The notes: generated from the letters alone by a model not told the origin. Counted from the stretch's first letter, positions 33,201-46,595 are shown. The stretch is 64,000 bases of DNA from Impatiens glandulifera (GCF_907164915.1 NC_061868.1:20083819-20147818), one strand, 5' to 3'. A program made the numbers and translations.

Positions 33201-34872
33201 TCATTTTATGACAACCTTTTCCATTTTAGAATATTATAAAAAATTGGTACTTTTATTTATAATTAAAGTGATTTTGGGTTTAAAAAATAATCTTATCGTA
33301 TACGAAATTACTATTAATTTTCTTAATATATTTTCGGATATTTCATGTAATTTTATGTTAAATTGCATTATTATTTTTATTTTATTTTATTTTATCTAAA
33401 ATAAGATTGATTTGGTAATATAAAAATCTTTTTAATCTAATTAAAGATATTGCAAACCTTATTATAATAGTATACATCATAATTTATTATTTTATGTTAG
33501 ATAGATTTGTTTTTTAATAATAAAAAAAAACTTATCTCAACACAATATAAATCCTTTTTAGACATGTTTTATTTTTTTTCTAATGTTCTAAGAAAATTGA
33601 GTGCTTATATTTATTATTTGAATTTATTTGGGTTTAAAAATGATGTAATAGTATTTGAAATTACTATAAGTTTTCTAAATTTAAATAAATTATTTTTTTA
33701 ATTTTATGTCAAAATGAATGATTTTAATTTATATAATTTAATATAATCTAAAATAATATTAGTTTTGTAATATAAAAATTATTTCAACTGAATCAAAATT
33801 ATCTTAAATCTTATTCGAACATTATACATCATATTATATTATTTTATTTTATGTTAGACTTGTTATTAATACATAAGATGTTTCTCAATGAATAATAATG
33901 AAAACCTTTTTCATTTGGAATATTGTAAAAAATATAGTATTTTTAATTAAAATTACAATAATTTTGGGATTTAAAAAATGATCTTATCATATAAGAAATT
34001 ACAATTAATTTTCTTAATATATTTGAGGATCATACATGTAAGTTTATGTCAAATTGCATTATTATTATTATTATTTTATTTAATTTAATTTAATTTAATT
34101 TAATCTAAAACAAGATTGATTTTGTAATATAAAAGTCATCTCAATGTAATCAAAATTATTGTAAACCTTATTATAATATTATACATCATAATTTATTATT
34201 TTATAACAGATAGATTTGTTTTTAATAATTAAACTCATCTAAACACAATATAAATTATTCAATACCTCGAATCAAAATGATTATCCCTCGTTAAAATGAA
34301 AATTAAGTCTCTTACTTCGGCTAGACTTTTATTTTGAGACATTTTCTTATTCATTTGAGGGATATTCTATGAAAATTTGGTACTTGTATTTATTAATAAA
34401 GTTTATTTGGGTTTAAAAAATTATATAATCGTATTTAAAATTACGATAAATTTTCTAAATTTATTTAAAAGTTTTCTTGTGAATTTATGTCAAATTAAAA
34501 TATTATGAATAATGTCATTCAATATAATCTAAAATAATATTAGTTTTGTAATATAAAAATTATTTCAGATGAATCGAAATTATCACAAATCTTATTTGAA
34601 CATTATTTACATATTGTATTATTTTATTTTAGATTTTTTAATAATAAATAAAATGTTTCTCAACTCATTAGGATTCATTTTATGACAACCTTTTTCATTT
34701 TAGAATATTGTAAGAAGAATAAGTACTTTTATTTATAATTAAAGTGATTTTGGGTTTAAAAATAATATTATCGTATACAAAATTACTATTATTTTTATTA
34801 ATATATTTTTGGATATTTCGTGTAATTTTATGTCAAATTGTATTATTATTTTTATTTTATCTAAAATAAGAT
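30247..34872. repeat. AT-rich satellite block 1 (~350-bp monomers)
   Basis: No genes. A motif AAGATTGATTTTGTAATATAA or AATATTAGTTTTGTAATATAA recurs about every 300-440 bp (typically 330-355) from 30555 to 34535, about 12 times. A second anchor, TTGTTATTAATACATAAAAT, recurs about every 630-790 bp (30316, 30949, 31679, 32376, 33163, 33858, near 34632). That implies two alternating monomer types in ~700-bp dimers. A 67-bp local duplication occurs at about 31232/31300. All open frames within it are short and low-complexity. Confidence 0.8.
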
Positions 34873-36473
34873 TGATATTAACTCTGTTAGAAGTTAATAA
34901 TCGTTTCTATTCTTCGTAAGTGTCACCAATTCTTCAACCGAGTTCAAGTGTGGAAGTGTTTGTTTCGACTTAAAGCAATACAACGAGATTGGAGCAATGT
35001 AATAGGAAAGATCGCACGAAACAAGGATGTTCATCGATGTTCGAAGATAAAGCTCCTACATCACTCATTCTTCTCAACCTTTAGAAGGATACTAGAAGAT
35101 TTGATTGAATACAAAACTTGTACACAACCCAGTCGAACAACCAAGACTTAGTTACTACCTATTTTCGAACATCTAACACACACGCTATGTTGAACATAAT
35201 CAAATTCTTTCAACTTACAATTCTAACAAACTCACACAGAATAAGTAGAATTGTAATACAACTTTAGAACTCTAATACACTTGAAAGCTTATGAAACTTT
35301 TTGGGATCTTGAGAGAGTTGATCGCTTAATGGTTAGCAAGAGGATTTATCAGAAAAACTGGTGTGAAACAAGTTGTCCCTTGTCTTCTTAAATAGCCAAA
35401 TGTCAACAAACATATTTTGTTTCATGAGACATCTGTCTTGATTTTGATTGGTTGAATTTTAATATAGTACATCGGATGAGATATTCTTTGATCTTGTCTG
35501 TACTTGGATGATAATAAGCCAAATTGTCATTAATTGGATAATGATTTACGAGAAGTGTAAATCTAAGAAGCTTTGACATGTTTTTGATTCTTTTATCATA
35601 TCTCTGTTGTTGCCAAAAAGGTCTGCATCAGTCTTTGCACCAAAATGGAAACAAAATGCTGAGTCCATATAAAGTTGATATTTGCAGCTACCAGAAATGT
35701 GCTTATATAATACCGATGCTGATAGGTTGTGAGAAGCAAGAAAAGTACTAGAAATGCTTCTAAGGAAATACTAATTTTATTGAAAAATCGATTTCAATAT
35801 AATATCGGGAACTCTTTTTATATAACCGAAGTTATATAATACCAGAAAATAAAATCGGACATATATTTTGCAAAATACAGGCTCCGTGTCTTTATATAAA
35901 ACTGATGTAATAAGAATGTCGACTCCGCTTCAATAAAATATCGAAATGCAGACTACCGACACCACTTTGGTAAAATATCGACTTTGTAAAATATCGGCTC
36001 TACTTCACGAAATACCGACTTCGTAAAATACTGATTTGGGATATAATACTAGTTACGTGTTTGTAAAATACCTATTCTACAAACAACCGGTTATGCTTTG
36101 ATAAAATGCCGAAGTCCAAAGTAACGGATAGTTTTGTAAAATGTTGAATTGAGATAAAACCGGTTACGTGTTTGTAAAGTGTGGATTCTACAAACTATTA
36201 GTCTTCAAAAAATGTCGATTAAGCCTTTAAATAATATCAATTTATAAAATGTTGATTACGTATAAAATTAGTTGCGCGTCATCATAAAATACCGAACTTG
36301 CAGATAATGCCAATTCTATAGATAATACCGAGTTTTTGATGAAGACCGACTTTAAGCAAATATCGGTCATCTTTTTCTTCTGGTTTTCTTTAATCTGCTC
36401 AAGATTAACACAGTTATGTTCTTATTTAATAGTTAATTAATACTAATAATTAATTGTCTATTTTTACATAACA
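34873..36473 (-). repeat. LTR C copy in duplication unit 2, truncated in U5
   Basis: Aligns to 26209-27751 and ends with minus-strand TGTTATGTAAAAATAG at 36473. The TACCG array is at 35700-36360. About 60 bp near 36365-36430 are present here but not in unit 1. The gag and PBS that should follow it on the minus strand are missing because satellite sequence joins at 34872. Confidence 0.75.
35700..36360. repeat. TACCG-motif array, unit 2
   Basis: Diverged duplicate of 27060-27690; many units now read TATCG or TACTG in place of TACCG. It keeps the order of the flanking words (for example TATATAACCGAAGTTATATA near 35820). Confidence 0.78.
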
Positions 36474-37084
36474 ATTTCTCTCTTTTTGAATATTTAAAAT
36501 AAATATTCAAAACATGGTAATTTTATAATCATTGGGTAATTATCCTAAGTTAATTAGCTTATTTGATCTAATAATTTCTCCTTTTTGATTATTTAAAATA
36601 AATATTCAAAACGAGTGATCTCCTTAGCAATTGTTCATACCAAAAATCAGTGTATCACTTTTCTAAATTGTAAGGTCTTTGTAAGTTGATAGAGTGTCTA
36701 TTAACGAGTGTTGTGTGTTAAGAGTTCGGAAATAGGTAGTGTCTAAGTCCTGATTCTTTGATCGTGTTTTTGTAGCGGTTCTATTCAAAACAAATTTTCT
36801 AATGAATATCCTTCTTAAGGTCGAGAAGAAGGGGTGACGTTGGAGAGTTTAATCCGAAAATCCATAAACAAATCATGTGTCTTGTGTTCTTTTCATTCCG
36901 TATTTTCCAACTCATTATCTGCCGCTTCAAGTCTAAACAAACAGTTTCGCACTTGACTCCGTTCAAGAGTTTGTGAAGACTAATGAATAATAGAAACATA
37001 TATTATCTTCTAACAGAGATAATATCGAAGTGAAGTAAGTGTGGTTAACACAGCTTGATCAACCCCTACTATTATTCACTCGTT
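36474..37084 (+). repeat. Plus-oriented U5 fragment, unit 2
   Basis: Duplicate of 27752-28345 with the same GTCGAGAAGAAGGGGTGACG and CATAAACAAATCATGTG features. It again forms an inverted repeat with the minus-oriented U5 at 34880-35110. Confidence 0.65.
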
Positions 37085-37271
37085 TCCTAACATTCTTCCT
37101 CTTATCTTCACTAGTTCATTCATGTATTGACTTCTCAATCTTTATCGAACCATCGGTGATGATAAACCACATGTCATCATCTATGGAAAATAAATGAGTT
37201 TGTACTCTCACTTTGAATCCATTCTAGTTTTTCTTACCGAACATAGGAACCTTGTTAATGGCAGCCATATA
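37085..37271 (-). pseudogene. gag start fragment, unit 2
   Basis: Duplicate of 28361-28550. The start codon region is altered (ATATATATG in place of ATAGACATG on the plus strand), but DDDMWFIITDGSIKIEK-like coding is still readable on the minus strand. Confidence 0.6.
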
Positions 37272-37314
37272 TATGATTTTGGATCTAATGATGCTTGAGA
37301 ATAGAAAATAGGGC

Positions 37315-39133
37315 TAACTATTATGAACAACTTATGACTTCAATTCGGTTTTAACTCTGTTAGAAGTTAAAACATGTTTCTATTCAACGCAAATCTTCAC
37401 AAATTCTTGAACAAGTTCAAGTGAGGAAAGGTTTGTTTGATTTTAAGTTTCAGATGAACGAATGTAAATGACAGAAAGTAGAGAACATAAGAAGTTTTAT
37501 GGATGTTTGGAGATAAAACTCTTACGTCGCCCCTTCTTCCTCAAAAGGAAGGATATTCACTAGAAAACTTTGGTAGGTATAGAATATACTACACAAACCA
37601 GTTAGAAACCATATAACTTAACAATTGATTGCTTCTGAACTTGTAGTTGATTCTCTGTTGAACAGAACACCCTCTGTTCAACTTACAATACTGAAATTTC
37701 ACACAGAAAAAAACATTATACTAGTTATATAGTAATCACACGGTAAGTTGTTTTGTACTTGAGCTTAAGAGATTGGATAATCAAAGAGTGAGAGCTTAAG
37801 CAACAGCGTATGAAGCACACATAAAGTTGAGGCAAGTAGAAAAAGGTGTTTCGTCTGTTGTCTTTGAGATTCTATTTATAGGTGAAGTGCACTAACGGTC
37901 AAATCTTCTTTGAGGACACGTGTCCTCCTTTTATTGGATGACCGTCAATAGTATGAGAGTACAGGAGACTTTGAGCATTGGAATCGTGGCCGTACCAGAT
38001 AGGTAGTGCGCCGAATATTCTCTGATATTCTATTGTACTGCATTGTGGATAATTTGAATATTGGAGTATGTGGCAGTTGTTCATTCTTTTTGGAGCTGAT
38101 TTGTTAGACTGTTGAAAATGGTAACTATAGATGAGCTAAGTAAATACGTAGTTAGACGCTCCTTCGAACGTCTAAGGGAGTTAGACCACGTCTAATTGCT
38201 CTTCCCTTTAGACCACGTCTAAAGTAGTTAGACTGCGTCTAACTGCGCCTCTCTTTAGACCACATCTGAAGGAGTTACACCACGTCTAACTGCGCTTCCC
38301 TTTAAACCATGTCTAAAGGATTTAGACGGCTCGTAACTACACTTTCCTTCAGACGTGTCTAAAGGAGTTAGACCGCGTCTAGTTACGCTTCCCTTTAGAC
38401 CATGTTTAAAGGAGTTAGACGACGTCTAACTACGCTTTCCTTTAGATCGCGTTTAAAGGAGTTACACGTCGTCTAACTGTGCGTTCCTTTAGACCGCGTC
38501 TAAAGGAGTTAGATAGTGCCTAACTACGCTTTCTTTTATTTCGCGTCTAAAGGAGTTAAATCACGTCTAACTATACTTTCCTTTAGTCCACGTCAAAAGG
38601 AGTTAGACCGCGTCTAACTACGCTTCCCTTTAGACCACGTCTAAAGGAGTTAAAACCACATCTAATTGCACTTCCCCTTAGACCATGTCTAATGGAGTTA
38701 GACCGCGTCTAACTGCACTTTCCTTTAGACCACGTCTAAAGAAGTTAGACCGCGTCTAAATGCGCTTTCCTTTAGACCACGTCTAAAGGAGTTAGACCGC
38801 GTCTAACTACGCTTCCCTTAAGACCGCATCTAAAGAAGTTAGACGCATTTAACTACGCTTACCATAGACCACATCTAAAGGAGTTAGTCCGGGTCTAACT
38901 GCGCTTCCCTTTAGACCATGTCGAAAGGAGTTAGACTGCGTTTAACTCTGTACTCCTTAGATCACGTATAAGGGAGTTAGACGATGTCCGAATAAATAGC
39001 CTTCTTTAGATTTGTACTTGTACAACGACAAATAACCTAACTTAGTTTTGTTCAAACCATATCATCAAAATTATGTTGTGCATATTCTTTTACGTTAATT
39101 AATGATTTCTTTCTTAATTAATTTAACCTGACA
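37315..39133 (-). repeat. Copia LTR, unit 2
   Basis: Duplicate of 28602-30246. On the minus strand it starts TGTCAGGTTAAATTAATT (39133). The PBS and the last LTR bases are deleted (the sequence jumps from GGGCT to AACTATT at about 37315). The GTCTAA array spans 38140-38990 and is longer than in unit 1. Confidence 0.75.
38140..38990. repeat. TTTAGAC/GTCTAAA array, unit 2 LTR
   Basis: About 850 bp against about 650 bp in unit 1, with the same 48-bp period and the words CCACGTCTAAAGGAGTTAGACCGCG. Copy number has changed since the duplication. Confidence 0.86.
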
Positions 39134-42100
39134 CAACTGAATCGAAAATATCATAAATCTTATTTGAACATTATTACCAAATTGTATTATTTTATGTTAG
39201 ATTTGTTATTAATACATGAAATATTTATTAACTCATTATGATTCATTTTATGAAAACCTTTTTTTATTTTAAAATATTGTTGGAAAATTGGGTACTTTTA
39301 TTTATAATTAAAGTGCTTTTGCGTTTAAAAATTAATCTTATCGTAGACGAAATTACTATTGGTTTTGTTAATATATTTTGGAATATTCCGTGTAATTTTA
39401 TGTCAAATTGCATTATTATTTTTATTTAATTTAATTTATTCTAGAATAAGATTGATTTTGTAATATAAAGTCATCTTAAATCATAATTATTGCAAACCTT
39501 ATTATAATATTTTACATCATAATTTATTATTTTATGTTAGATAGATTTTTTTTAATAAAAAAAACTTATCTCAGCACAATATAAATCATTTTTAGACAAT
39601 TTTATTTTTGTCATGTTCTAAAAAAATCGAGTACTTGTATTTATTATTTGAAATTACTATAAGTTTTCAAAATTAATTTAAATTATTTTTTTTCAAATTG
39701 AATAATTTTAATTAATATAATCTAAAATAATCTAAAATAAGATTAATTTTGTAATATAAAAATTATTTTAATTGAATTGAAAGTATGTCAAATCTTATTT
39801 GAACATTATATAACATATTGTATTATTTTAGGTTAGACTTGTTATTAATACCTAAAATATTTCTCAACTCATTATGATTCATTTTATGAAAACCTTTTTT
39901 TAATTTGGAATATTGTAAAATAATCGAGTATTTTTAATTAAAATTACAATGTTTTGGGATTTAAAAAATGATCTTATTGTATAAGAAATTACAATTAGTT
40001 TTTTTAATTTATTTTGGGATATTACGTGTAATTTTATATCAAATTACATTATTATTTTTATTTATTTAATTTAATTTAATCTAAAATAAGATTGATTTTG
40101 TAAAATTAAAGTCATCTTAATGGAATCAAAATTCTTGTAAATATTATTATAATATTATACATAATAATTTATTATTTTATAACAAATAGATTTATTTTTA
40201 ATAATTAAACTCATCTTAACACAATATAAATTATTTTGAGACATTTTCTTTTTTATTTTAGGAATATTCTAAAATAAAATTGATTTTGTAATATAGAAGT
40301 ATCTCAATCGAATCAAAACCAGGTACTTCTATTTATTAATAGAGTTTATTTAGGTTTAAAAATTATATAATCTGATTTGAAATTACGATGAGTTTTATAA
40401 ATTTATTTAAATTATTTCTTTTGATTTTATGTCAAATTGAATTAGTATAATTAATATCATTTAATTTAATCTAAAATAATAGTAGTTTTGTAATATAAAA
40501 ATTATTTCAACTAAATTGAAATTATCGCAAATCTTATGTGTGCATTATTACCAAATTGTATTATTTTATGTTAGATTTGTTATTAATACATAAAATATTT
40601 ATCAATTCATTTTGTGACAACATTTTTCATTTTAGAATATTATAAGAAAATTGGGTACTTTTATTTTTAATTAAAGTAATTTTGGCTTTAAAAAATAATC
40701 TTATAGTATACGAAATTACTATTAGTTTTTTTAATATATTTTGGGACATTTTGTGTAATTTTATGTCAAATTTCTTTATTATTTTTATTTGATTTTATTA
40801 AATCTAAAATAAGATTGATATTGTAATATAAAACTCATCTTAATCGAATCGCAATTATTGCAAACCTTATTATAATATTATACATCATAATTTATTATTT
40901 TATGTTAAATAAATTTATTTTTAATAAAAAAAAAAAAAAACTTATCTCAACAAAATATATATCATTTTTAGACATGTTTCATTTTTCATTTTTGTGATGT
41001 TCTAAGAAAATTGAGTACTTGTATTTATTATTTGGGTTTAAAAAAATTATATAATTGGATTTGAAATTACGATAAGTTTTTTAAATATATTTTAATTATG
41101 TTTTGTGATTTTATGTAAAATTGAATTATTATGATAATGTCATTTAGTTTAATCTAAAATAATATTAGTTTTGTAATATAAAAATTATTTCAATTGAATC
41201 GAAATTATCGCAAAACTTATTTAAACATTATTACCAAATTATATTATTTTATGTTAGATTTGTTATTAATACATAAAATATTTCTCAACTCATTATGATT
41301 AATTTATGCCAAATTTTTCATTTTAGAATAATATAAGAAAATTGGGTAATTTTATCATTTTAGAATATTGTAAGGAAATTGGGTACTTTTATTTATAATT
41401 AAAGTGATTTGGGGTTTAAAAATTAATCTTATCGTATACGAAATTATTATTAGTTTATTTAATATATTTTGAGATATTTCACATAATTTTATGTCAAAAT
41501 TTAAATTTATATAAAATAAGATTGATTTTGTAATATAAAAATCATATTAATCGAATCTAAATTATTGTAATCCTTTTTATAATAGTATACCTCATAATTT
41601 ATTATTTTATGTTAGATAGATTTATTTTTGATAAAAAATAAAACTTATCTCAACACAATATAAATCAATTTTATATATGTTTCATTTTTTATTTATGTGA
41701 TGTTCTAAGAAAATTGAGTACTTGAATTTATTATTTGAATTTATTTGGGTTTAAAAAATAATATAATCGTATTTGAAATTACGATAAGTTTTCTAAATTT
41801 ATTTAAATTATTTATTTAAATTTTATGTCAAGTTGAATGATTTTAATTTATGTAATTTTATATAATCTAAAATAAGATTAGTTGGGTAATATAAAAATTA
41901 TTTGAACTTAATTGAAATTATGTCAAATCTTATTCGAACATTATATAGCATATTGTATTATTTTAGGTTAGTCTTGTTATTAATACATAAAATGTTTCTC
42001 AGCTCATTATTAATACATAAAATGTAAACTAATCAATTATTTTTAATTAAAATTACAATAATTTTGGGATTTAAAAAATATCTTATTGTATAAGAAATTA

Positions 42101-43925
42101 TGATTAGTTTTCTTAGTATAATTTGGGATATTACATGTAATTTTATGTCAAATTACATTATTATTTTTATTTATTTAATTTAATTTAATCTAAAATAAGA
42201 TTGATTTTGTAATATAAAAGTTATCAAAATTGAATCAAAATTATTGTAAATATTATTATAATATTATACATAATAATTTATTATTTTATATAGCATATAT
42301 TTATTTTTAATAATTAAACTCATCTTAACACAATATAAATCATTTTGAGACATTTTCTTTTTTGTTTTAGGGATTTTCTAAAATAAGATTGATTTTGTAA
42401 TATAAAAGTCATCTCAATCGAATCAAAATTGGGTACTTGTATTTATTATTAGAGTTTATTTGGGTTTAAAAATTATATAATGGGATTTGGAATTACGATG
42501 AGTTTTATAAATTTATTTAAATTATTTTTTGTGATTTTATATCAAGTTGAATGATTTTAATTTATGTAATTTAATATAATCTAAAATAAGATTAATTTTT
42601 GTAATATACAAGTTATTTCAACTGAATTGAAATTATCTCAAATCTTATTCGCAAATTATATATCATATGGTACTAATTTATGTTAGACATTTTATTTACA
42701 TAAAATGTTTCTCAACTCATTATAATTCATTTTATTAAAACCTTTTTTATTTTGGAATATTGTAAAATAATCAATTATTTATAATTAAAATTACAATAAT
42801 TTTGGGATTTAAAAAATGATCTTATTGAATAAGAAATTATGATTAGTTTTCTTAGTATAATTTGGGATATTACGTGTAATTTTATGTCAAATTACATTAT
42901 TATTTTTATTTATTTAATTTAATTTAATCTAAAATAAGATTGATTTTGTAATATAAAAGTTATCTAAATCGAATCAAAATTATTGTAAACATTATTATAA
43001 TATTATACATAATAATTTATTGTTTTATATAAAATAGATTTATTTTTAATAATTAAACTCATCTTAACAAAATATAAATCATTTTGAGACATTTTCTTTT
43101 TTGTTTTAGGAATTTTCTAAAATAAGATTTATTTTGTAATATAAAAGTCATCTCAATCAAATCAAAATCGGATACTTGTATTTATTATTAGAGTTTATTT
43201 GGGTTTAAAAAATATATAATGGGATTTGGAATTACAATGAGTTTTATTAATTTATTTAAATTATTTTTTGTGATTTTATGTCAAGTTGAATGATTTTAAT
43301 TTATGTAATTTAATATAATCTAAAATAAGATTAGTTTTTATAATATACAAATTATTTCAACTGAATTGAAATTATCTCAAATCTTATTCGTATATTATAT
43401 ATCATATTGTACTATTTTATGTTAGACATGTTATTCATACATAAAATGTTTCTCAACTTATTATGACTCATTTTATGTAAATCTTTTTTATTTTGAAATA
43501 TTGTAAGAAAATCGAGTATTTTTAATTAAAATTACAATAATTTTGGGATTTCAAAAATATCTTATCGTATTAAAAATTACGAATTTTTTATATTAAGTGT
43601 AATTTTATGTCAAATTGCCTTATTATTTTTATTTATTTAATTTAATTTAATCTAAAATAAGATTGATTTTATAATATAAAATTCATTTTAATCGAGTTAA
43701 AATTATTGTAAATATTATTATAATATTATACATCATAATTTATTATTTTATAACAAATAGATTTATTTTTAATAATTAAACTCATCTCAACACAATATAA
43801 ATCATTTTAAGACATGTTTTTTTATTTATTTTAGGAATATTTTATGAAAATCGGGTACTTATATTTATTATTTATGTTTAAAAAATTATATAATTGGAAT
43901 TGAAATTACGATAACTTTTCTAAAT
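39134..43925. repeat. AT-rich satellite block 2 (~350-bp monomers)
   Basis: Same monomers as block 1; TTGTTATTAATACATAAAAT-type anchors at about 39200, 39840, 40575, 41263, 41968, 42690 and 43428. Shared unit-boundary words with block 1 (ACACAACTGAATC) show it is the duplicated continuation. No genes seen. Confidence 0.8.
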
Positions 43926-45559
43926 GTATTGATAACAAATTCGGATAAACGGATTGATAGAAATTCTGTTAGAGATTAATATTATTTTTTATTCTTCACA
44001 AACCTTCACAAACTCTTGAAACAATTTCAAGTGCGGAACTGTTTGTTTAGGTTTGAAGCTTTGAACCAGTGAATAATGAAAGACAGAAGGTAAAGAACAC
44101 AGCAAGTTGTTTATGGATGTTCGGAGCTAACTCTCTTACGTCACCCATTCTTCCAACAACCGAAAGGATTTCACTAAACTTCTTTGAATCAAATATAGCT
44201 CACTGAATAGCTAACACTCTATTAAACATCACACACTCTGTTCAAATAACAATATGATCAATAATATCTCTCAGATAAACAATGTTTGATTCTCTCTTGA
44301 ACTTGAAAATGATGTACAATCAGTAAGTGCAAGAGCATATGAATGAGAAGAATTCAATTCAATAACTAGTAGACCGAGAAATTCGTTTATTATCCTTGAG
44401 CATCTATTTGTAGGAGAACGACACCAACAGTCGAATATTTTTCATAAACACGTGGCACGCGCCCATAGGATGGTCGCCTAAAGGATAGAGTATAGCATAC
44501 TATGTGCTCGTGGAACATGTCTGTACTGAACGGCAGTGCACCAGATACCCTTTTGGAACTGTCTTATAATGGGAGGGATATTTGCGTACGTGGCATTCAA
44601 ACATTTGATGCAAATAGCTGGCGTACTGGTCTGTAAGAGAAAGTGGAGCAGGAGTAGCGTACAGCTAGTTGATCGTGGGTAGATGTATTCTAACTTCAAA
44701 TGACTGCTGAAGCGAGGCATTAGACGTGCTCCATTAGACTGCCAAGTCTAAGGGAGTTAGATGTCAACGTCTAACAGCGAGTTCCATTAGACTACCATGT
44801 CTAATGGAGTTAGACTGCAACGTCTAACTTCATATTACTTGAAACTAATCTGAAGTAGTTAGACGCTGACGTCTAATTACGTGTCTGTTAGACTAGCACG
44901 TCTAACTATGTATTTGTTTTATTGGCACGTCTAACTATGTATCTATTAGACTGGAACATTTAACTACGTATCTGTTAGACTAGCACATCTAACTATGTAT
45001 CTATTAGACTACCACGTCTAACTACGTATCTGTTAGACTGGCACGTCTAACTACATATCTGTTAGACTAGCACATCTAACTACGTATCTATTAGACTATC
45101 ACGTCTAACTATGTATCTGTTAGACTGGCACATCTAACTACGTATTTATTAGACTACCATGTCTAACTACGTATCTGTTAGACTGGAACGTCTAACTACG
45201 TATCTGTTAGACTACTACGTCTAACTACGTATCTGTTAGACTGGCACGTCTAACTACGTATCTGTTAGACTACCACATCTAACTACGTATCTATTAGATT
45301 GGCACGTCTAACTACGTATCTGTTAAACTGGCACGTCTAACTACGTATTTGTTAGACTAACACATCTAACTACATATTTATTAGACTGGCACATCTAACT
45401 ACGTATTTGTTAGACTACCACGTCTAAGTTATCCAGATCTGATGCACCTGCATAGAAACAATTAAACGACTTAGCTTCATTTATTCAACTTTTAATCATA
45501 GTTAAGTTTTACTCATACATCATCAAAACAACGTTAATCAAACTAAATTTGACCCAACA
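43926..45559 (-). repeat. 3' LTR of copia D
   Basis: On the minus strand it starts TGTTGGGTCAAATTTAG (45559), directly after a purine tract. U5 words shared with A and E lie near 44130-44170. The end is blurred at about 43926, where satellite block 2 begins. The U3 array is at 44700-45430. Confidence 0.82.
44700..45430. repeat. 29-bp TTAGAC...GTCTAA array in LTR D
   Basis: From about 44880 the unit TCTGTTAGACTGGCACGTCT plus AACTACGTA (29 bp) repeats about 19 times, with GGCACG, TACCACG or TAGCACA between the hexamers. The first 180 bp are irregular. It is the most regular of the arrays here. Confidence 0.9.
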
Positions 45560-45580
45560 ATTTTCCCTTTTTTTTGATGT
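45560..45580 (-). other. Polypurine tract of copia D
   Basis: The minus strand reads AAAAAAAAGGGAAAAT immediately before the LTR start. Corresponds to AAAAAATGGGGAAAT of element A. Confidence 0.75.
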
Positions 45581-45761
45581 TAAAACTTAGTTAACTGATT
45601 AAAAACATATAAGCACAATTAGCAAAGCATCAAAATATCATATATTCATACTTTCAAAAGTTTAAGAGATACATAGCATTATCGAAAAAATTTCAAAAAC
45701 AGCAAAAGATTTTCTTTCCCCCTAAATCTAAGGCCATATCTTTCCTTTCCCCTTTTTAACA

Positions 45762-46540
45762 TCAACGGGATGGAAGATTCCTACTTATCACTTTCGGCCA
45801 GAAAGATCTCCCAATTTCATTTCTTGAGCTTGAGCCTCTCGGTTTGGATAATGTAGTCAAAACCTTTTGATAGTTCAAGATCCTTGATGATTTGATAAGG
45901 ATCCGAGGTCCCTCGACTCTAGAAATGAGACAAGGAAGGAACATGCTGAGCGAAGTAGCATATCCAGGGGACCTCCTTTCAAACATTCCCATCAGGTTGC
46001 AGAAAATGTCCCTCGACCAGTTGATTGTTGTCCCCTTAGTGATAGAAATTATCATCTCGAAGACCATCTTCGAGTACGAGTTAGAACATCCCTTGGACAA
46101 GAGAGATCGGAAAATAATGTTGTTGAGTAAAGAAAACTCAACTTTCAGGGAGGACCGTAGTCCGGAGTTATTGACGGGAACTAGAGTCCCATCATGAAGA
46201 GTGTTGGAGAAGACCAGCCCCATCTCAGACAGGACTTCTTTTAAAGACGTTGGGAACTTGAATAACCCATCGGTCGGGAGATTGAAAAACGGGCGAATGA
46301 CATTTCAGTGAAACAAGAAAAATCATTGAAGATCTTTGCTATGACGATTCTTTCGTCGTATAACCTAACATTTTTGAAAATTTTACGAACCTCCGGTTCA
46401 TGAATGATGACTGGAGCCTTGAGGAATTTTTCAAGACCTAAAGCTTTGAGCGATTCAAACATGGCTACCATTTCAGGAATTTCCATCATTGACACAGAGT
46501 TGAAGTCGATTTGAAGGGTAGAAGGCACAATAGAACCCAT
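45762..46540 (-). pseudogene. Extra ORF of copia D, frameshifted homolog of 15070-15765
   Basis: Minus-strand ATG at 46540 opens STLQIDFNSVS and MFESLKALGLEKFL, aligned with element A's extra ORF from its first residues. One T lost in a T-run near 46280-46290 shifts the frame into 46223-45762, which continues FSLLNNIIFRSLLSK, INWSRDIFCNLMGM and SRILNYQKV. The total length would be close to that of the intact copy. Function unknown; no membrane segment seen. Located between RNase H and the polypurine tract as in A. Confidence 0.75.
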
Positions 46541-46595
46541 TTTGAAATGAAGAAGCATGAATTTCTTGAAGAATATTAAGAGGCACACGAAGAAC

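Larger units (their letters stand above)
26209..43925. repeat. Large direct duplication, two units of ~8.7-9 kb
   Basis: The order LTR C piece, TACCG array, plus U5 piece, gag start, LTR with GTCTAA array, AT satellite occurs first at 26209-34872 and again at 34873-43925. Matching anchors: GATATTAACTCT at 26209 and 34873; TCCTAACATT at 28361 and 37085; ACACAACTGA at 30244 and 39131. Offsets grow from about 8.66 to 8.89 kb through indels. Unit 2 lacks the PBS/LTR-end stretch present at about 28590-28650. Unit 1's left end is continuous with element C; unit 2 begins inside satellite sequence. Confidence 0.82.

Noticed and set aside
33208..33701. Small Phe/Ile-rich open frames in the AT satellite
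   Set aside because: Low-complexity translations of an AT-rich repeat, not conserved between monomers.
44880..45430. Regular 29-bp repeats resembling a CRISPR array
   Set aside because: The whole 29-bp unit is repeated with no unique spacers, it lies in a plant LTR, and there are no cas genes.
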